From the NCBI GenBank assembly GCA_944387885.1, contig CALXGR010000009.1:1-64000 (forward strand): a DNA stretch of 64,000 nucleotides, written 5' to 3'. Positions 26,936-34,815 of this stretch are shown here, in pieces. The stretch comes from an uncultured Clostridia bacterium (lineage in GTDB: Bacteria; Bacillota; Clostridia; Oscillospirales; Ruminococcaceae). The notes beneath the pieces were generated by a model. It saw only the letters and a program-made list of their open reading frames with translations. It was not told where the DNA came from and made no database searches. Numbering within the stretch: position 1 is the stretch's first letter; each line of letters begins with the position of its first letter. The position numbers and the translations under genes are program-made.

Positions 26936-27451
26936 ATGACCGCACCCCAGCGCCGTGAACAAATACTGGCTATTTTACAGCAGACCGATGCGCCTGTCAG
27001 CGCCACTGCCCTGGCCGGACGGCTGGGGGTCTCCCGCCAGATCGTGGTAGGGGATGTGGCCCTGCTCCGGGCAGGCGGAAAACAGATCCTGGCTACCCCT
27101 CGGGGGTATCTGCTGGAAGGGCGGAGCAGCTGCACCGCCACTCTGGCCTGCTGCCATGACACCGGAGAAAAAATGCTGGAAGAATTTTATGCAGTGGTGG
27201 ACCAGGGGGGCCGGGTAGAGGATGTAACGGTAGAAAATCCTCTCTACGGCCAGATCACCGGCCAGCTGCAGATAGGGACCCGGTACGAAGCCCAGGAATT
27301 TGTCCGCAGGGCCAACCGGGACCCGGACGGCCTGCTTCTGAATATGGCGGCAGGAGGCGTTCACCTTCATACCATCAGCGCCCCGGACCCGGAAAGTCTG
27401 GAGCGGATCCGCCGGGCTCTGGCCCAGGCAGGAATATTGTACGAAACCTGA
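26936..27451 (+). CDS. niaR: Niacin-responsive transcriptional repressor NiaR
   Basis: NiaR represses NAD salvage or synthesis genes when niacin is bound. The 171 residues have an N-terminal winged helix (RREQILAILQQTDAPVSATA and GRLGVSRQIVVGDVALLR) followed by a 3H domain with conserved histidines, including the C-terminal GGVHLHTISAP. The start is uncertain: ATG 26936 is preceded by AAAGGAAGG, and ATG 26912 is in frame eight codons earlier. A likely pathway gene, pncB, lies 8 kb away on the other strand, but I cannot confirm a shared operator. Confidence 0.87.
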   Translation: MTAPQRREQILAILQQTDAPVSATALAGRLGVSRQIVVGDVALLRAGGKQILATPRGYLLEGRSSCTATLACCHDTGEKMLEEFYAVVDQGGRVEDVTVENPLYGQITGQLQIGTRYEAQEFVRRANRDPDGLLLNMAAGGVHLHTISAPDPESLERIRRALAQAGILYET

Positions 27452-27475
27452 GAATCAAACCACAGGAGAAGAGAA

Positions 27476-29533
27476 ATGAACAAGAGGACCAATCGTTATT
27501 TCCATCGGTTCGGCTTGAGAAGCTGGCCCATTTATAAAGTATGGATCGCCGGGTTCATGGCGGTGGTGCTGCTTACCGGCTCTTTGCTGGGAGCCGGCTA
27601 CGGCGCCCAGCTGGTGGCCTGGGCAGAAGGCGTGATCTCTACTCCGCTGCCCAGCGCAACTCCCGTGGTTACTGTGGCAGTTACCCCTGAACCGGAGGAA
27701 GAACCTGAGGCGCCCAAGACTCTGGAAATGGAGGTCACGGTCATCCAGCAGGATATCGGTATCGACCTGTTCCTTGTAGAGGAGGAAGCCCAGGAAGAGG
27801 CCGACCAGGACAAGGATGCCCAGCAGGACGGAACCTCCCAGGATAAGGATACTGCAGAGGACAAGACTGACGACCAGGATAAGGATGCTCAGCAGGATAC
27901 CACTGAGGACGGGGAGGACCAGGAGGAAGAGAACATTGTTCCTCTGCTGAATACTCCCTTCAATGTGCTGGTCACCGACAGCGAGGATAATACCGAGACC
28001 TACCCCATTGACACCGAAACCGGCACCCTCCTGCTGGAGGATGTGGAACCGGGCGACTACACCATCACCCTGGAGGAGCAGGAGGGATACATAATCCCCG
28101 AAGCCCAGACTGTGACCGTCAAGGAAAAGGTAGTCTACACCGTCAAGGAAGAGGATGTGGAGGAAGTCAAGGACAAGGTGGTCCAGTCCAATGAGGTAGT
28201 GGAGTCCCAGGAAGATAACGCCTACGGCGATGACTCCGTCATCGTGGAGGAACTCCAGGACACTGTATCCTATGCAGATTCCAAGACGGAAACCGTGGCC
28301 GGACCCACCCTGACCAAGGCCAAGACCGATTCCAACGGATTCATGGTTCTTGCCGATGGAACTGTCACCGACTACAAGCCTGTCTATGACAGCGCCGGAA
28401 ACCTCTCCGCTGCCCAGCGGTCGGGAAGCCGTGAGATTCAGGGAGCTCCCGTGGAACCTCTGACGGAGGGAACTGTTCCTACCGAGAGTCCTGAAGAAAC
28501 TGCCGCTCCCACTGCTTCCCCTGAAGCTACCGTTGCCCCCACCACCGAGCCCACTCCCACCGTTGCCCCCACTGAGGCCCCGGAAGTGACTCCTACTCCC
28601 ACCGCTACCCCCACTCCTGCCCCCAGTGCGGAGCCCAGCGCTACTCCTACAGCTGCTCCCACGACTACTCCTACTGTCACACCTTCTGCCACTCCCACCC
28701 CCACAGCCACTTCGGCTCCTGCCTACACTACCTGGCCGGATACCATTAAGGCTGCCGATATGAGCAAGTACAGCTTCGCTACCACCACTGAAAAGACTGA
28801 GCAGGTAGTGTACACAGGATGGCAGACCATTGACGGAAAGACATATTACTATGATCCTTCGACCCATAAGCCGGTCACCGGCCAGCAGGTCATCCAGGGA
28901 ATCATGTACAACTTTGACGCCAACGGCGTTAAGACCAACCAGCTCCGGGGCATTGACGTTTCCAAGTATCAGGGGAACATCAACTGGAGCGCAGTCAAGT
29001 CCTCCGGCATTGGCTTTGCCATCATCCGGGCCGGCTACCGTGGCTACGGCACCGGCGCACTGGTAGAGGACAGCAAGTTCAAGGCCAACATCCAGGGCGC
29101 AACCGCTGCCGGCATCCCGGTGGGCGTCTACTTCTACAGCCAGGCTGTCACCGAAGAGGAAGCCCGTGAGGAAGCTCTCATGGTCATTGGCCTGGTGAAG
29201 GGATACAAGATCAGCTATCCCATCTACTTTGATACCGAGAAGGTAGCCGGAGATACCGGCCGTGCCGACGGTCTGTCTGCTGCACAGCGGACCGCCTGCG
29301 CCGTGGCCTTCTGTGAAACCATCCGGGCCGCCGGTTATACCGCCGGCGTGTACAGCTACCGGGATTGGTTCTACTACAGCCTGAACTACGCCAACATTTC
29401 CAAGTATCGCATCTGGATCGCCCAGTACCGCTCCACCCTGGATTTCAAGTATAACTACCAGATTTGGCAGTATACTTCCAGTGGAAGCGTGAACGGAATC
29501 AGCGGCCGGGTGGATATGAATATCACTCGCTGA
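27476..29533 (+). CDS. Membrane-anchored GH25 muramidase with long low-complexity stalk
   Basis: This 685-residue secreted or anchored protein probably cleaves peptidoglycan. Residues 1-22 are basic, followed by one hydrophobic segment to about 50, a signal or anchor. An acidic stretch at about 70-155 includes DQDKDAQQD twice. A small beta domain (FNVLVTDSEDN to KEKVVYTVKEEDVEE) resembles SpaA/Cna-B-type folds. A Pro/Thr/Ala/Glu-rich linker spans about 330-425. A cell-wall-binding-like repeat (GWQTIDGKTYYYDPSTHKPV) precedes the GH25 domain from RGIDVSKYQGNINW (D494) through PIYFDTEK (D586, E588) to the end. The catalytic acids look intact. It could remodel the cell's own wall or attack other bacteria. 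Confidence 0.88.
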   Translation: MNKRTNRYFHRFGLRSWPIYKVWIAGFMAVVLLTGSLLGAGYGAQLVAWAEGVISTPLPSATPVVTVAVTPEPEEEPEAPKTLEMEVTVIQQDIGIDLFLVEEEAQEEADQDKDAQQDGTSQDKDTAEDKTDDQDKDAQQDTTEDGEDQEEENIVPLLNTPFNVLVTDSEDNTETYPIDTETGTLLLEDVEPGDYTITLEEQEGYIIPEAQTVTVKEKVVYTVKEEDVEEVKDKVVQSNEVVESQEDNAYGDDSVIVEELQDTVSYADSKTETVAGPTLTKAKTDSNGFMVLADGTVTDYKPVYDSAGNLSAAQRSGSREIQGAPVEPLTEGTVPTESPEETAAPTASPEATVAPTTEPTPTVAPTEAPEVTPTPTATPTPAPSAEPSATPTAAPTTTPTVTPSATPTPTATSAPAYTTWPDTIKAADMSKYSFATTTEKTEQVVYTGWQTIDGKTYYYDPSTHKPVTGQQVIQGIMYNFDANGVKTNQLRGIDVSKYQGNINWSAVKSSGIGFAIIRAGYRGYGTGALVEDSKFKANIQGATAAGIPVGVYFYSQAVTEEEAREEALMVIGLVKGYKISYPIYFDTEKVAGDTGRADGLSAAQRTACAVAFCETIRAAGYTAGVYSYRDWFYYSLNYANISKYRIWIAQYRSTLDFKYNYQIWQYTSSGSVNGISGRVDMNITR

Positions 29534-29536
29534 ACA

Positions 29537-29581
29537 ACCAGACCGGTCATCCGGGGCGCTCCCCCTGATGACCGGTTGGCT
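29537..29581 (+). terminator. Hairpin after the GH25 gene
   Basis: AACCAGACCGGTCATC pairs with GATGACCGGTTGG (imperfectly at the ends) around a G/C-rich loop. Only CTTTAAAAG follows, so termination may be weak, allowing read-through into the next gene. Confidence 0.6.
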
Positions 29582-29595
29582 TTAAAAGAAAACTT

Positions 29596-30144
29596 ATGAC
29601 AGGACCTACCAGTCAGCGTACCGGGGGAGGGATTTCTTACACCCTTACCCGGAAAAAAGTGAAAAACATCAACCTCCGGGTAAGGGGAGACGGCTCTGTC
29701 TGGGTCAGCGCTTCTCCCCGGGTCCCCCTGGCCCAGATAGACCGGTTTGTGGCTGACCATGGACTCTGGATCGCTCAGGCCAGGGAAAAGGCTCAGACCC
29801 GGCGGGAAAACCGGATGGCCCAGCCTCTTCCCGAACCCGGCCAGGCACTGGCTGAGATGGAAACCATCTGCCGGGAGTTCTACCCCTGTTTCCAAAAGGT
29901 GCTGCCCCGGGGAATGCCCCGGATCATCATCAAGGATATCTCCTCCAGCTGGGGCATCTGCCGCCCGGGAAAAGGGGAGATCACCTTCGCCCTCCGGCTG
30001 GCGGCCCAGCCCCGGGCTGCCCGGGAATATGTGGTGGTCCATGAGTACTGCCATTTCCTGGTCCCCAACCACAGCCCTGCCTTCTGGGAGGAAGTAGAAA
30101 AAATCCTTCCAGACTGGAAGGAACGCCGGGCTCTGCTGCCCTGA
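29596..30144 (+). CDS. YgjP-like metallopeptidase domain protein (DUF45)
   Basis: This 182-residue protein matches the YgjP/DUF45 zinc-dependent peptidase family, whose cellular role is unclear. The zinc motif HEYCHFLVPNHSPAFWEEV lies near residues 149-167, with HEYCH as the HExxH motif and a third histidine in NHSPAFW. An earlier RIIIKDISSSWGICRPGKGE segment is also typical. No clear ribosome binding site precedes ATG 29596. The flippase gene follows after 30 bases. Confidence 0.82.
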   Translation: MTGPTSQRTGGGISYTLTRKKVKNINLRVRGDGSVWVSASPRVPLAQIDRFVADHGLWIAQAREKAQTRRENRMAQPLPEPGQALAEMETICREFYPCFQKVLPRGMPRIIIKDISSSWGICRPGKGEITFALRLAAQPRAAREYVVVHEYCHFLVPNHSPAFWEEVEKILPDWKERRALLP

Positions 30145-30174
30145 CCCCCCATCTACCGGAAAGGAGTTTTGCCT

Positions 30175-31611
30175 ATGTCAGGAGCCGACCGATACTCCAA
30201 ACTCATGAGCAATACCCTGCTCTTTGCACTGTCCAACTTCAGCTCCAAGCTGCTGAACCTCTGCCTGACCCCCTTCCTCACCTTTGCGCTCCAGGAAACC
30301 AGCGTGCTGGGCGTCACCAAACTGACCCAGCAGTGCGCCAACCTGCTGATTCCGGTGGTAGGACTGGGAATGAGTTTCTCCGTCATTCGATTTGGACTGG
30401 ACAAAAACCAGAACAAATCCCAGGTCTTTACCAACGGCCTGGTGACCATTCTCTGCGGTTTCAGCCTGATGGTGCTGGCCTATCCGCTCCTGAGCATGAT
30501 CCCTCTGGTCAGTGACTATGCCCTGCTGCTGTATGTGTATGTGCTGGTCTCCTGCCTGCGGACTCTCTGCACCCAGTTTATCCGGAGCCGTCAGCTTAAC
30601 CGGCTGGTAGCCCTGGACGGAGTGCTCACCACCTTCACCCTGCTGGGATTCAACATCCTTTTCCTGGTGGTGTTCAAGTGGGGAGCCGCCGGTTATCTGC
30701 TGGCCACCATCTGCAGCGACTTCGGCAGTGCTGTCTTTGTGTTTATCACCGGAAAACTCTGGAACTATCTGGACCGCCGGTCCTTCAACCAGCGGCTCTG
30801 GAAGGAAATGCTCCGGTACAGCCTGCCCATGATCCCGGCCCAGATCAGCTTCTGGGTCATCAATGCCAGCGATATGTTCTTTGTGGCCTCCATGTGCCAG
30901 GGCTACCAGGGCCAGTCCGGTACCCACTGGACAGGACTGCTCTCCACCGGATATTACCTTCCCACCATTGTCAGCACTCTGGGAGGCATCTTCTACGAGG
31001 CCTGGCAGCTCTCCGCCATCACCGAGGAGGAGGACCGCTCTGCCTTCTTCTCCCGGATTTTCAAGGTGTATCAGGGGGGCATGTTCTGCTGCGGGGCAGG
31101 CATTATCTGGCTCTGCCGCCCGGCCATGTTCATCTTCCGGGAAAACTTTTACGAGGCCTGGCAGTTTGTGCCATTCCTCACCATCGCTTCCATCTTCACC
31201 TGCTTCAACCAGTTCTTCAACACCATCTACATGGTTTATAAGCGGAGCGGGTACAGCCTGTTCACCATGCTGTCGGGGGCAGTGGTCAACTGCATCCTCA
31301 ACTTTGTCCTGATCTGGACCATGGGCCCTGTGGGCGCTGCTCTGGCCTCTGCCCTTTCCATGGGTCTGGTCTTTGTCCTCCGGGTCATCAGCACCCAGAG
31401 CCTGATTCCGGTGGATTACGGTTCCGCTTCCCTGGGACTGGACCTGGTCCTCCTGACGGCAGAGGCAGTGGTGCTCCTGCTGGACCTGCCCGGGGCTTTC
31501 TGGATCACCGGAGCCATTACCCTGGTCATTATCCTCCTCAACCTGAAGGAGGTCTGGAGCATGGCACAGCTGATCCTGGACAAATTGTTCAAACGCCGGA
31601 AGGCTTCCTGA
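30175..31611 (+). CDS. Polysaccharide/lipid-linked oligosaccharide flippase (MOP superfamily)
   Basis: This 478-residue polytopic protein has about twelve to fourteen hydrophobic segments and fits the polysaccharide biosynthesis/MATE-like flippase family that moves lipid-linked sugars across the membrane. It starts with a short cytosolic segment, then NTLLFALSNFSSKLLNLCLT, a family-typical first helix. ATG 30175 with AAAGGAG upstream is chosen over an in-frame TTG at 30169. No glycosyltransferase or polymerase cluster surrounds it. A stage V sporulation protein B-like role in the wall is another possibility. Confidence 0.82.
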   Translation: MSGADRYSKLMSNTLLFALSNFSSKLLNLCLTPFLTFALQETSVLGVTKLTQQCANLLIPVVGLGMSFSVIRFGLDKNQNKSQVFTNGLVTILCGFSLMVLAYPLLSMIPLVSDYALLLYVYVLVSCLRTLCTQFIRSRQLNRLVALDGVLTTFTLLGFNILFLVVFKWGAAGYLLATICSDFGSAVFVFITGKLWNYLDRRSFNQRLWKEMLRYSLPMIPAQISFWVINASDMFFVASMCQGYQGQSGTHWTGLLSTGYYLPTIVSTLGGIFYEAWQLSAITEEEDRSAFFSRIFKVYQGGMFCCGAGIIWLCRPAMFIFRENFYEAWQFVPFLTIASIFTCFNQFFNTIYMVYKRSGYSLFTMLSGAVVNCILNFVLIWTMGPVGAALASALSMGLVFVLRVISTQSLIPVDYGSASLGLDLVLLTAEAVVLLLDLPGAFWITGAITLVIILLNLKEVWSMAQLILDKLFKRRKAS

Positions 31612-31619
31612 AAAAGAAA

Positions 31620-31652
31620 AAAGGACCGCATCACTGCGGTCCTTTTTTTTGA
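31620..31652. terminator. Bidirectional terminator
   Basis: AGGACCGCA and TGCGGTCCT pair around TCAC. Eight T residues follow on the plus strand and an A-rich tract precedes. It serves the flippase gene and the converging YhcH-family gene. Confidence 0.9.
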
Positions 31653-31657
31653 TGAAA

Positions 31658-32107
31658 TCAGCGGCGGATCTTGAATACGGCCTTTTTCAGGTTTCCGGTC
31701 CCGGCGGCACGGATTCCCGGCTTGTGGGGCTCCTCCACCATAAAGACGGCAAACCGGTCCTCACCCAGAACTCCGGCAATGCTGGGGCTGGCCTGGAAGA
31801 AGGCGCAGTCGGTTTCCGGGTCATAGGGTTTGGTGGTTTTCAGCTGGCCCAGGGCCACCTGGAACAGCTCGCTGCCCTCCAGGTCCATCTGGAGATCCAT
31901 GTACTGGGAATGGCTTTCAAAGGGAATCTCCTCCTCGGCCTTGGGGGTAATTTCCATGACGTTTACAAAAAAATCTTCCCCCAGAATTTCGGTTTTTCCC
32001 AGGGGCAGGGCGTATACATCGTTTTCCTGGATCCATTCAATGCACCGGTCCAGGTTTTCAAACAGGCCGGTGTACTGCTCCAGATTTTCAAGACGGTCGT
32101 ACAGCAT
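31658..32107 (-). CDS. YhcH/YjgK/YiaL family protein
   Basis: This 149-residue cupin-like protein matches the YhcH/EbgC (DUF386) family, found with sialic acid and other sugar catabolism genes and sometimes called beta-galactosidase subunit beta. Signatures are ESHSQYMDLQMDLEGSE near 64-80 and FMVEEPHKPGI near 121-131. Conserved His and Glu residues suggest a metal site. It is divergent from galE, hinting at shared carbohydrate control. The precise reaction is unknown here. Confidence 0.88.
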   Translation of the reverse strand: MLYDRLENLEQYTGLFENLDRCIEWIQENDVYALPLGKTEILGEDFFVNVMEITPKAEEEIPFESHSQYMDLQMDLEGSELFQVALGQLKTTKPYDPETDCAFFQASPSIAGVLGEDRFAVFMVEEPHKPGIRAAGTGNLKKAVFKIRR

Positions 32108-32181
32108 AAGGGTTCTCCCTTCTTTTTCGTTTTTCTTATTCTACCACCAAAACCGGGACTTGTAAAATTCTTTCATGGCAA

Positions 32182-32217
32182 GGATATTTCTTGCAAGCCA
32201 GGGGATATTCCTTGCAA
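32182..32217 (+). repeat. Two 15-base direct repeats at the galE promoter
   Basis: GGATATTTCTTGCAA (32182-32196) and GGATATTCCTTGCAA (32203-32217) differ at one base and start 21 bases apart, two turns of the helix. The second ends with the TTGCAA that serves as the galE -35 element. The arrangement suggests two protein-binding sites on the same face of the DNA. Confidence 0.7.
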
Positions 32218-32240
32218 AACCGGTTTGGCTGGTGTATCAT
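32212..32240 (+). promoter_or_regulatory. Promoter for galE
   Basis: TTGCAA at 32212-32217 and TATCAT at 32235-32240 are 17 bases apart. The galE start codon lies 38 bases after the -10, with AAAAGGAG in between. Confidence 0.7.
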
Positions 32241-32277
32241 GAGGGCAAGAACAAACTTAGAAAAGGAGCAAACAGCC

Positions 32278-33303
32278 ATGTCCATTTTAGTCAGCGGCGG
32301 CGCCGGTTACATCGGCAGCCATACCTGTGTGGAACTTCTCAACGCAGGATACGATATCGTGGTGGCAGATAACTTTTACAACTCCTGCCCCGAGGCCCTG
32401 AACCGAGTGAAGGAAATCACCGGCAAGGACTTCCCCTTTGTGGAAGCGGATATGACCAACCGTGCCCAGGTGGAGGAAATTTTCCGCAGCTATCCGGACA
32501 TTCAGGCCGTCATCCAGTTTGCAGCCTATAAGGCGGTGGGGGAGAGCGTAGCCAAGCCCATCGAATACTACACCAACAACCTGAACTGCACCCTGGTGCT
32601 GCTGGACGTAATGCGCCATTACAACTGCAAGAACTTTGTGTTCTCCTCCAGCGCTACCGTCTACGGTGACCCCGCCACTGTGCCCATCACCGAGGATTTC
32701 CCCGTGGGTGCAACCACCAACCCCTACGGCACCACCAAGGCATTCACCGAGCGGATCCTCACCGATGTCTGCCATGCTGACCCGGAGCTGAACGTGGCTC
32801 TGCTCCGTTACTTCAACCCCATCGGCGCCCATCCCAGCGGACGGATCGGGGAGGACCCCAACGGAATCCCCAACAACCTGGTCCCCTACATTGCCAAGGT
32901 GGCAGTAGGCAAGCTGGAAAAGGTCCATGTGTATGGCAATGATTACCCCACTCCCGACGGCACCGGCGTCCGGGACTACATCCATGTAGTGGACCTGGCC
33001 AAGGGCCATGTGGCCGCCATCAAAAAGCTGGAGACCGGCTGCGGACTCTTTATCTGCAACCTGGGCACCGGCAAGGGCTACAGCGTGCTGGACGTGATCC
33101 ACGCTTTCAGCAAGGCTTGCGGCCGGGAGCTGCCCTATGTAATTGACCCCCGCCGTCCCGGAGACATTGCGCAGTGCTACGCCGACCCCGCCAAGGCCAA
33201 GAAGGAGCTGGGCTGGGAAGCTGAGTACGGCATTGAGGAAATGTGCGCTCACAGCTGGAACTGGCAGAGCCACAACCCGGACGGGTATAAGACTCAGGCA
33301 TAA
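32278..33303 (+). CDS. galE: UDP-glucose 4-epimerase
   Basis: GalE interconverts UDP-glucose and UDP-galactose using tightly bound NAD. The 341 residues begin SILVSGGAGYIGSHTCVELL with the Rossmann GxxGxxG. SSSATVYGD near 121-129 supplies the catalytic serine region, and NPYGTTKAFTE carries the YxxxK pair near 147-151. RYFNPIGAHPSGRIGEDP matches the substrate loop of galE-type epimerases. ATG 32278 is chosen over the longer frame because AAAAGGAG fits it. The enzyme supplies galactose for surface glycans or galactose use. Confidence 0.96.
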   Translation: MSILVSGGAGYIGSHTCVELLNAGYDIVVADNFYNSCPEALNRVKEITGKDFPFVEADMTNRAQVEEIFRSYPDIQAVIQFAAYKAVGESVAKPIEYYTNNLNCTLVLLDVMRHYNCKNFVFSSSATVYGDPATVPITEDFPVGATTNPYGTTKAFTERILTDVCHADPELNVALLRYFNPIGAHPSGRIGEDPNGIPNNLVPYIAKVAVGKLEKVHVYGNDYPTPDGTGVRDYIHVVDLAKGHVAAIKKLETGCGLFICNLGTGKGYSVLDVIHAFSKACGRELPYVIDPRRPGDIAQCYADPAKAKKELGWEAEYGIEEMCAHSWNWQSHNPDGYKTQA

Positions 33304-33306
33304 AGA

Positions 33307-33341
33307 AAAATCCCCTGACCTTTGGTCAGGGGATTTTACGT
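33307..33341. terminator. Bidirectional terminator after galE
   Basis: AAATCCCCTGACC and GGTCAGGGGATTT pair perfectly around TTT. A-rich and T-rich flanks let it act on both strands, between converging galE and the pyruvate kinase-like gene. Confidence 0.85.
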
Positions 33342-34328
33342 TTAAATGGTGGGTTTGGGCCGGTCCTCCAGGGCGGGCTGCGCCGCCTTGACCAGGTACT
33401 CCGCAGCCTGAGCCGGATAAAGGCCCACGGCGGTCTCTCCGGTGAGCATAAGACTGGAAGCGCCGTCCATGACGGCGTTGTAAATGTCGCTCATCTCCGC
33501 CCGGGTGGGAAGGGGATGGTCGGTCATGGATTCCAGCAGCTGAGTCACTACCATATAGGGGACACCGTTGGAAAGGCACACCTCTCCCATCTGCTTCTGG
33601 AACCGGGGAATCAGCCAGAGGGGAATCTCACTGGCCAGGTCCCCCCGGGCAATGATGATCTCATCCGCCAGGTCCACAAACTGGGCCAGATGTTCCACCC
33701 CTTCCAGGGATTCCACCTTGGCAAACACCCGCAGGTCTCCGGCTCCGCAGCTGTACATGGCATCCCGGAGATTGTCCAGGTCGTCCCGGCTCCGGACAAA
33801 GGGCAGGATCACCCCGGTGACGCCCAGGTGCTTGGCCAGGGCCAGGCTGTTGTGGTCCTCCAGGGTCAGGGTGGGCAGGTCCAGCTTGAGCCCGGGGGCG
33901 GTGATCCCCTTCCCGGACTGGAGCACTCCTCCCTGCTGCACCACACAGAAGGCGCACCCGGGGGAGACACTGGCTACCTGAGCCACTACCTGGCCGTCAT
34001 CAAATACCAGCTTCTGGCCGGGGGTAAGGGCATCCAGCAGCAGCTCGGAGCAGTACACGCCCCCCAGCCCCAGGGTCAGGACCGAACCTTCCGGCAGGGA
34101 GAGGGGAGCTTCCAGTTCGCCCACCCGGAGATCGGGCCCCTGCAGGTCGATGAGCAGCTCGCAATCCCGCCCGGCGGCTACCCGGCGGACCATATCCATC
34201 CAGGGGACAAAGTCCTCCAGATGGCCGTGGGAAAGGTTGACCCGGAATCCGTTGATCCCGGCCTTGATCATTTGGTCTATAATGAGAGGGTCTGCACAGG
34301 CAGGCCCCAAAGTTGCATAATAACGCAT
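33342..34328 (-). CDS. Pyruvate kinase-like protein lacking the C-terminal domain
   Basis: This 328-residue protein corresponds to the catalytic barrel of pyruvate kinase, which makes pyruvate and ATP from phosphoenolpyruvate and ADP. It has RYYATLGPAC at the start, FRVNLSHG near 28-35, KVESLEG, IIIARGDLASEIP near 240 and PTRAEMSDIYNAVMDG with TGETAVG after it. The usual allosteric C-terminal domain is absent, as normal pyruvate kinases are about 470-590 residues. The gene ends at a terminator, so this is not an obvious truncation. The start is uncertain: ATG 34328 or ATG 34367. It may be a second, unregulated isoform or have a different role. Confidence 0.82.
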   Translation of the reverse strand: MRYYATLGPACADPLIIDQMIKAGINGFRVNLSHGHLEDFVPWMDMVRRVAAGRDCELLIDLQGPDLRVGELEAPLSLPEGSVLTLGLGGVYCSELLLDALTPGQKLVFDDGQVVAQVASVSPGCAFCVVQQGGVLQSGKGITAPGLKLDLPTLTLEDHNSLALAKHLGVTGVILPFVRSRDDLDNLRDAMYSCGAGDLRVFAKVESLEGVEHLAQFVDLADEIIIARGDLASEIPLWLIPRFQKQMGEVCLSNGVPYMVVTQLLESMTDHPLPTRAEMSDIYNAVMDGASSLMLTGETAVGLYPAQAAEYLVKAAQPALEDRPKPTI

Positions 34329-34425
34329 AGTTGAAACACATCCCTCGCTCTGTCTTGTAATAAGCATATCCTAAAATCCGACAATTGTAAAGGGAAGAGA
34401 GCAGATAAAAAGATGGAAAAACCTA

Positions 34426-34454
34426 TTGACAAATACAGGTTTGAATGGTAGAAT
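34426..34454 (+). promoter_or_regulatory. Promoter for the serine tRNA pair
   Basis: A perfect TTGACA at 34426-34431 and TAGAAT at 34449-34454 are 17 bases apart. The first tRNA starts 28 bases after the -10. Confidence 0.8.
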
Positions 34455-34482
34455 AATTACTGCACTTAGGCGGTGCCACTAG

Positions 34483-34571
34483 GGAGAGATGTCCGAGTGG
34501 TTTAAGGAGACGGTCTTGAAAACCGTTGACCAGGCAACTGGCCGTGGGTTCGAATCCCACTCTCTCCGCCA
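34483..34571 (+). tRNA. tRNA-Ser (anticodon UGA)
   Basis: The 89-base sequence folds as a class II tRNA. Its acceptor stem is GGAGAGA/TCTCTCC and its anticodon loop CTTGAAA has the anticodon TGA. A long variable arm and the T-arm GTGGG-TTCGAAT-CCCAC are present, and an encoded CCA ends it at 34569-34571. The long variable arm and anticodon identify it as serine tRNA reading UCN codons, mainly UCA. Confidence 0.95.
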
Positions 34572-34611
34572 TTTTTGCACACAACTGAATCTCTTGACAG
34601 GATTCGACTTT

Positions 34612-34704
34612 GCAGAAATACCCAAGAGGTCGAAGGGGCTCCCCTGCTAAGGGAGTAGGCGGGCTTAAACCCGCGCGAGGGTTCAAATCCCTCTTTCTGC
34701 GCCA
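34612..34704 (+). tRNA. tRNA-Ser (anticodon GCU)
   Basis: The 93-base sequence folds as a class II tRNA with acceptor stem GCAGAAA/TTTCTGC. Its anticodon loop CTGCTAA sits between CTCCC and GGGAG, giving anticodon GCT. It has a long variable arm with GCGGG/CCCGC pairing and an encoded CCA. It reads AGC and AGU serine codons. It lies 40 bases after the first serine tRNA and is followed by a terminator, so both are probably one transcript. Confidence 0.95.
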
Positions 34705-34742
34705 AAAAATCCCGGATACCAGCAGGTGTCCGGGATTTTTTA
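34704..34742 (+). terminator. Terminator after the serine tRNAs
   Basis: AAAAATCCCGGATACC pairs with GGTGTCCGGGATTTTTT around AGCA. The T-run follows immediately. It starts right after the CCA end of the second tRNA. Confidence 0.9.
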
Positions 34743-34764
34743 TTTGTGATTTCAAGCAAAGATA

Positions 34765-34807
34765 AGGCCGCCGGCTTTCCCGAAAGGGAAGACCGGCGGC
34801 CTTTTTT
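34765..34807 (-). terminator. Terminator after pncB
   Basis: AAGGCCGCCGGCTTTCCC and GGGAAGACCGGCGGCCTTTTTT pair strongly around GAAA. A/T tracts on both sides allow action on both strands; it ends the minus-strand dacF-pncB transcript. Confidence 0.88.
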
Positions 34808-34815
34808 AGGTTTCT

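Noticed and set aside
28480..28720. Tandem DNA repeat in the GH25 gene
   Set aside because: The periodicity reflects Pro/Thr/Ala/Glu codons of a low-complexity linker, not an exact repeat unit.
34572..34611. Promoter between the two serine tRNAs (TTGACA near 34594)
   Set aside because: No -10 element is found at a suitable distance, and the second tRNA begins only about 12 bases later; cotranscription is simpler.
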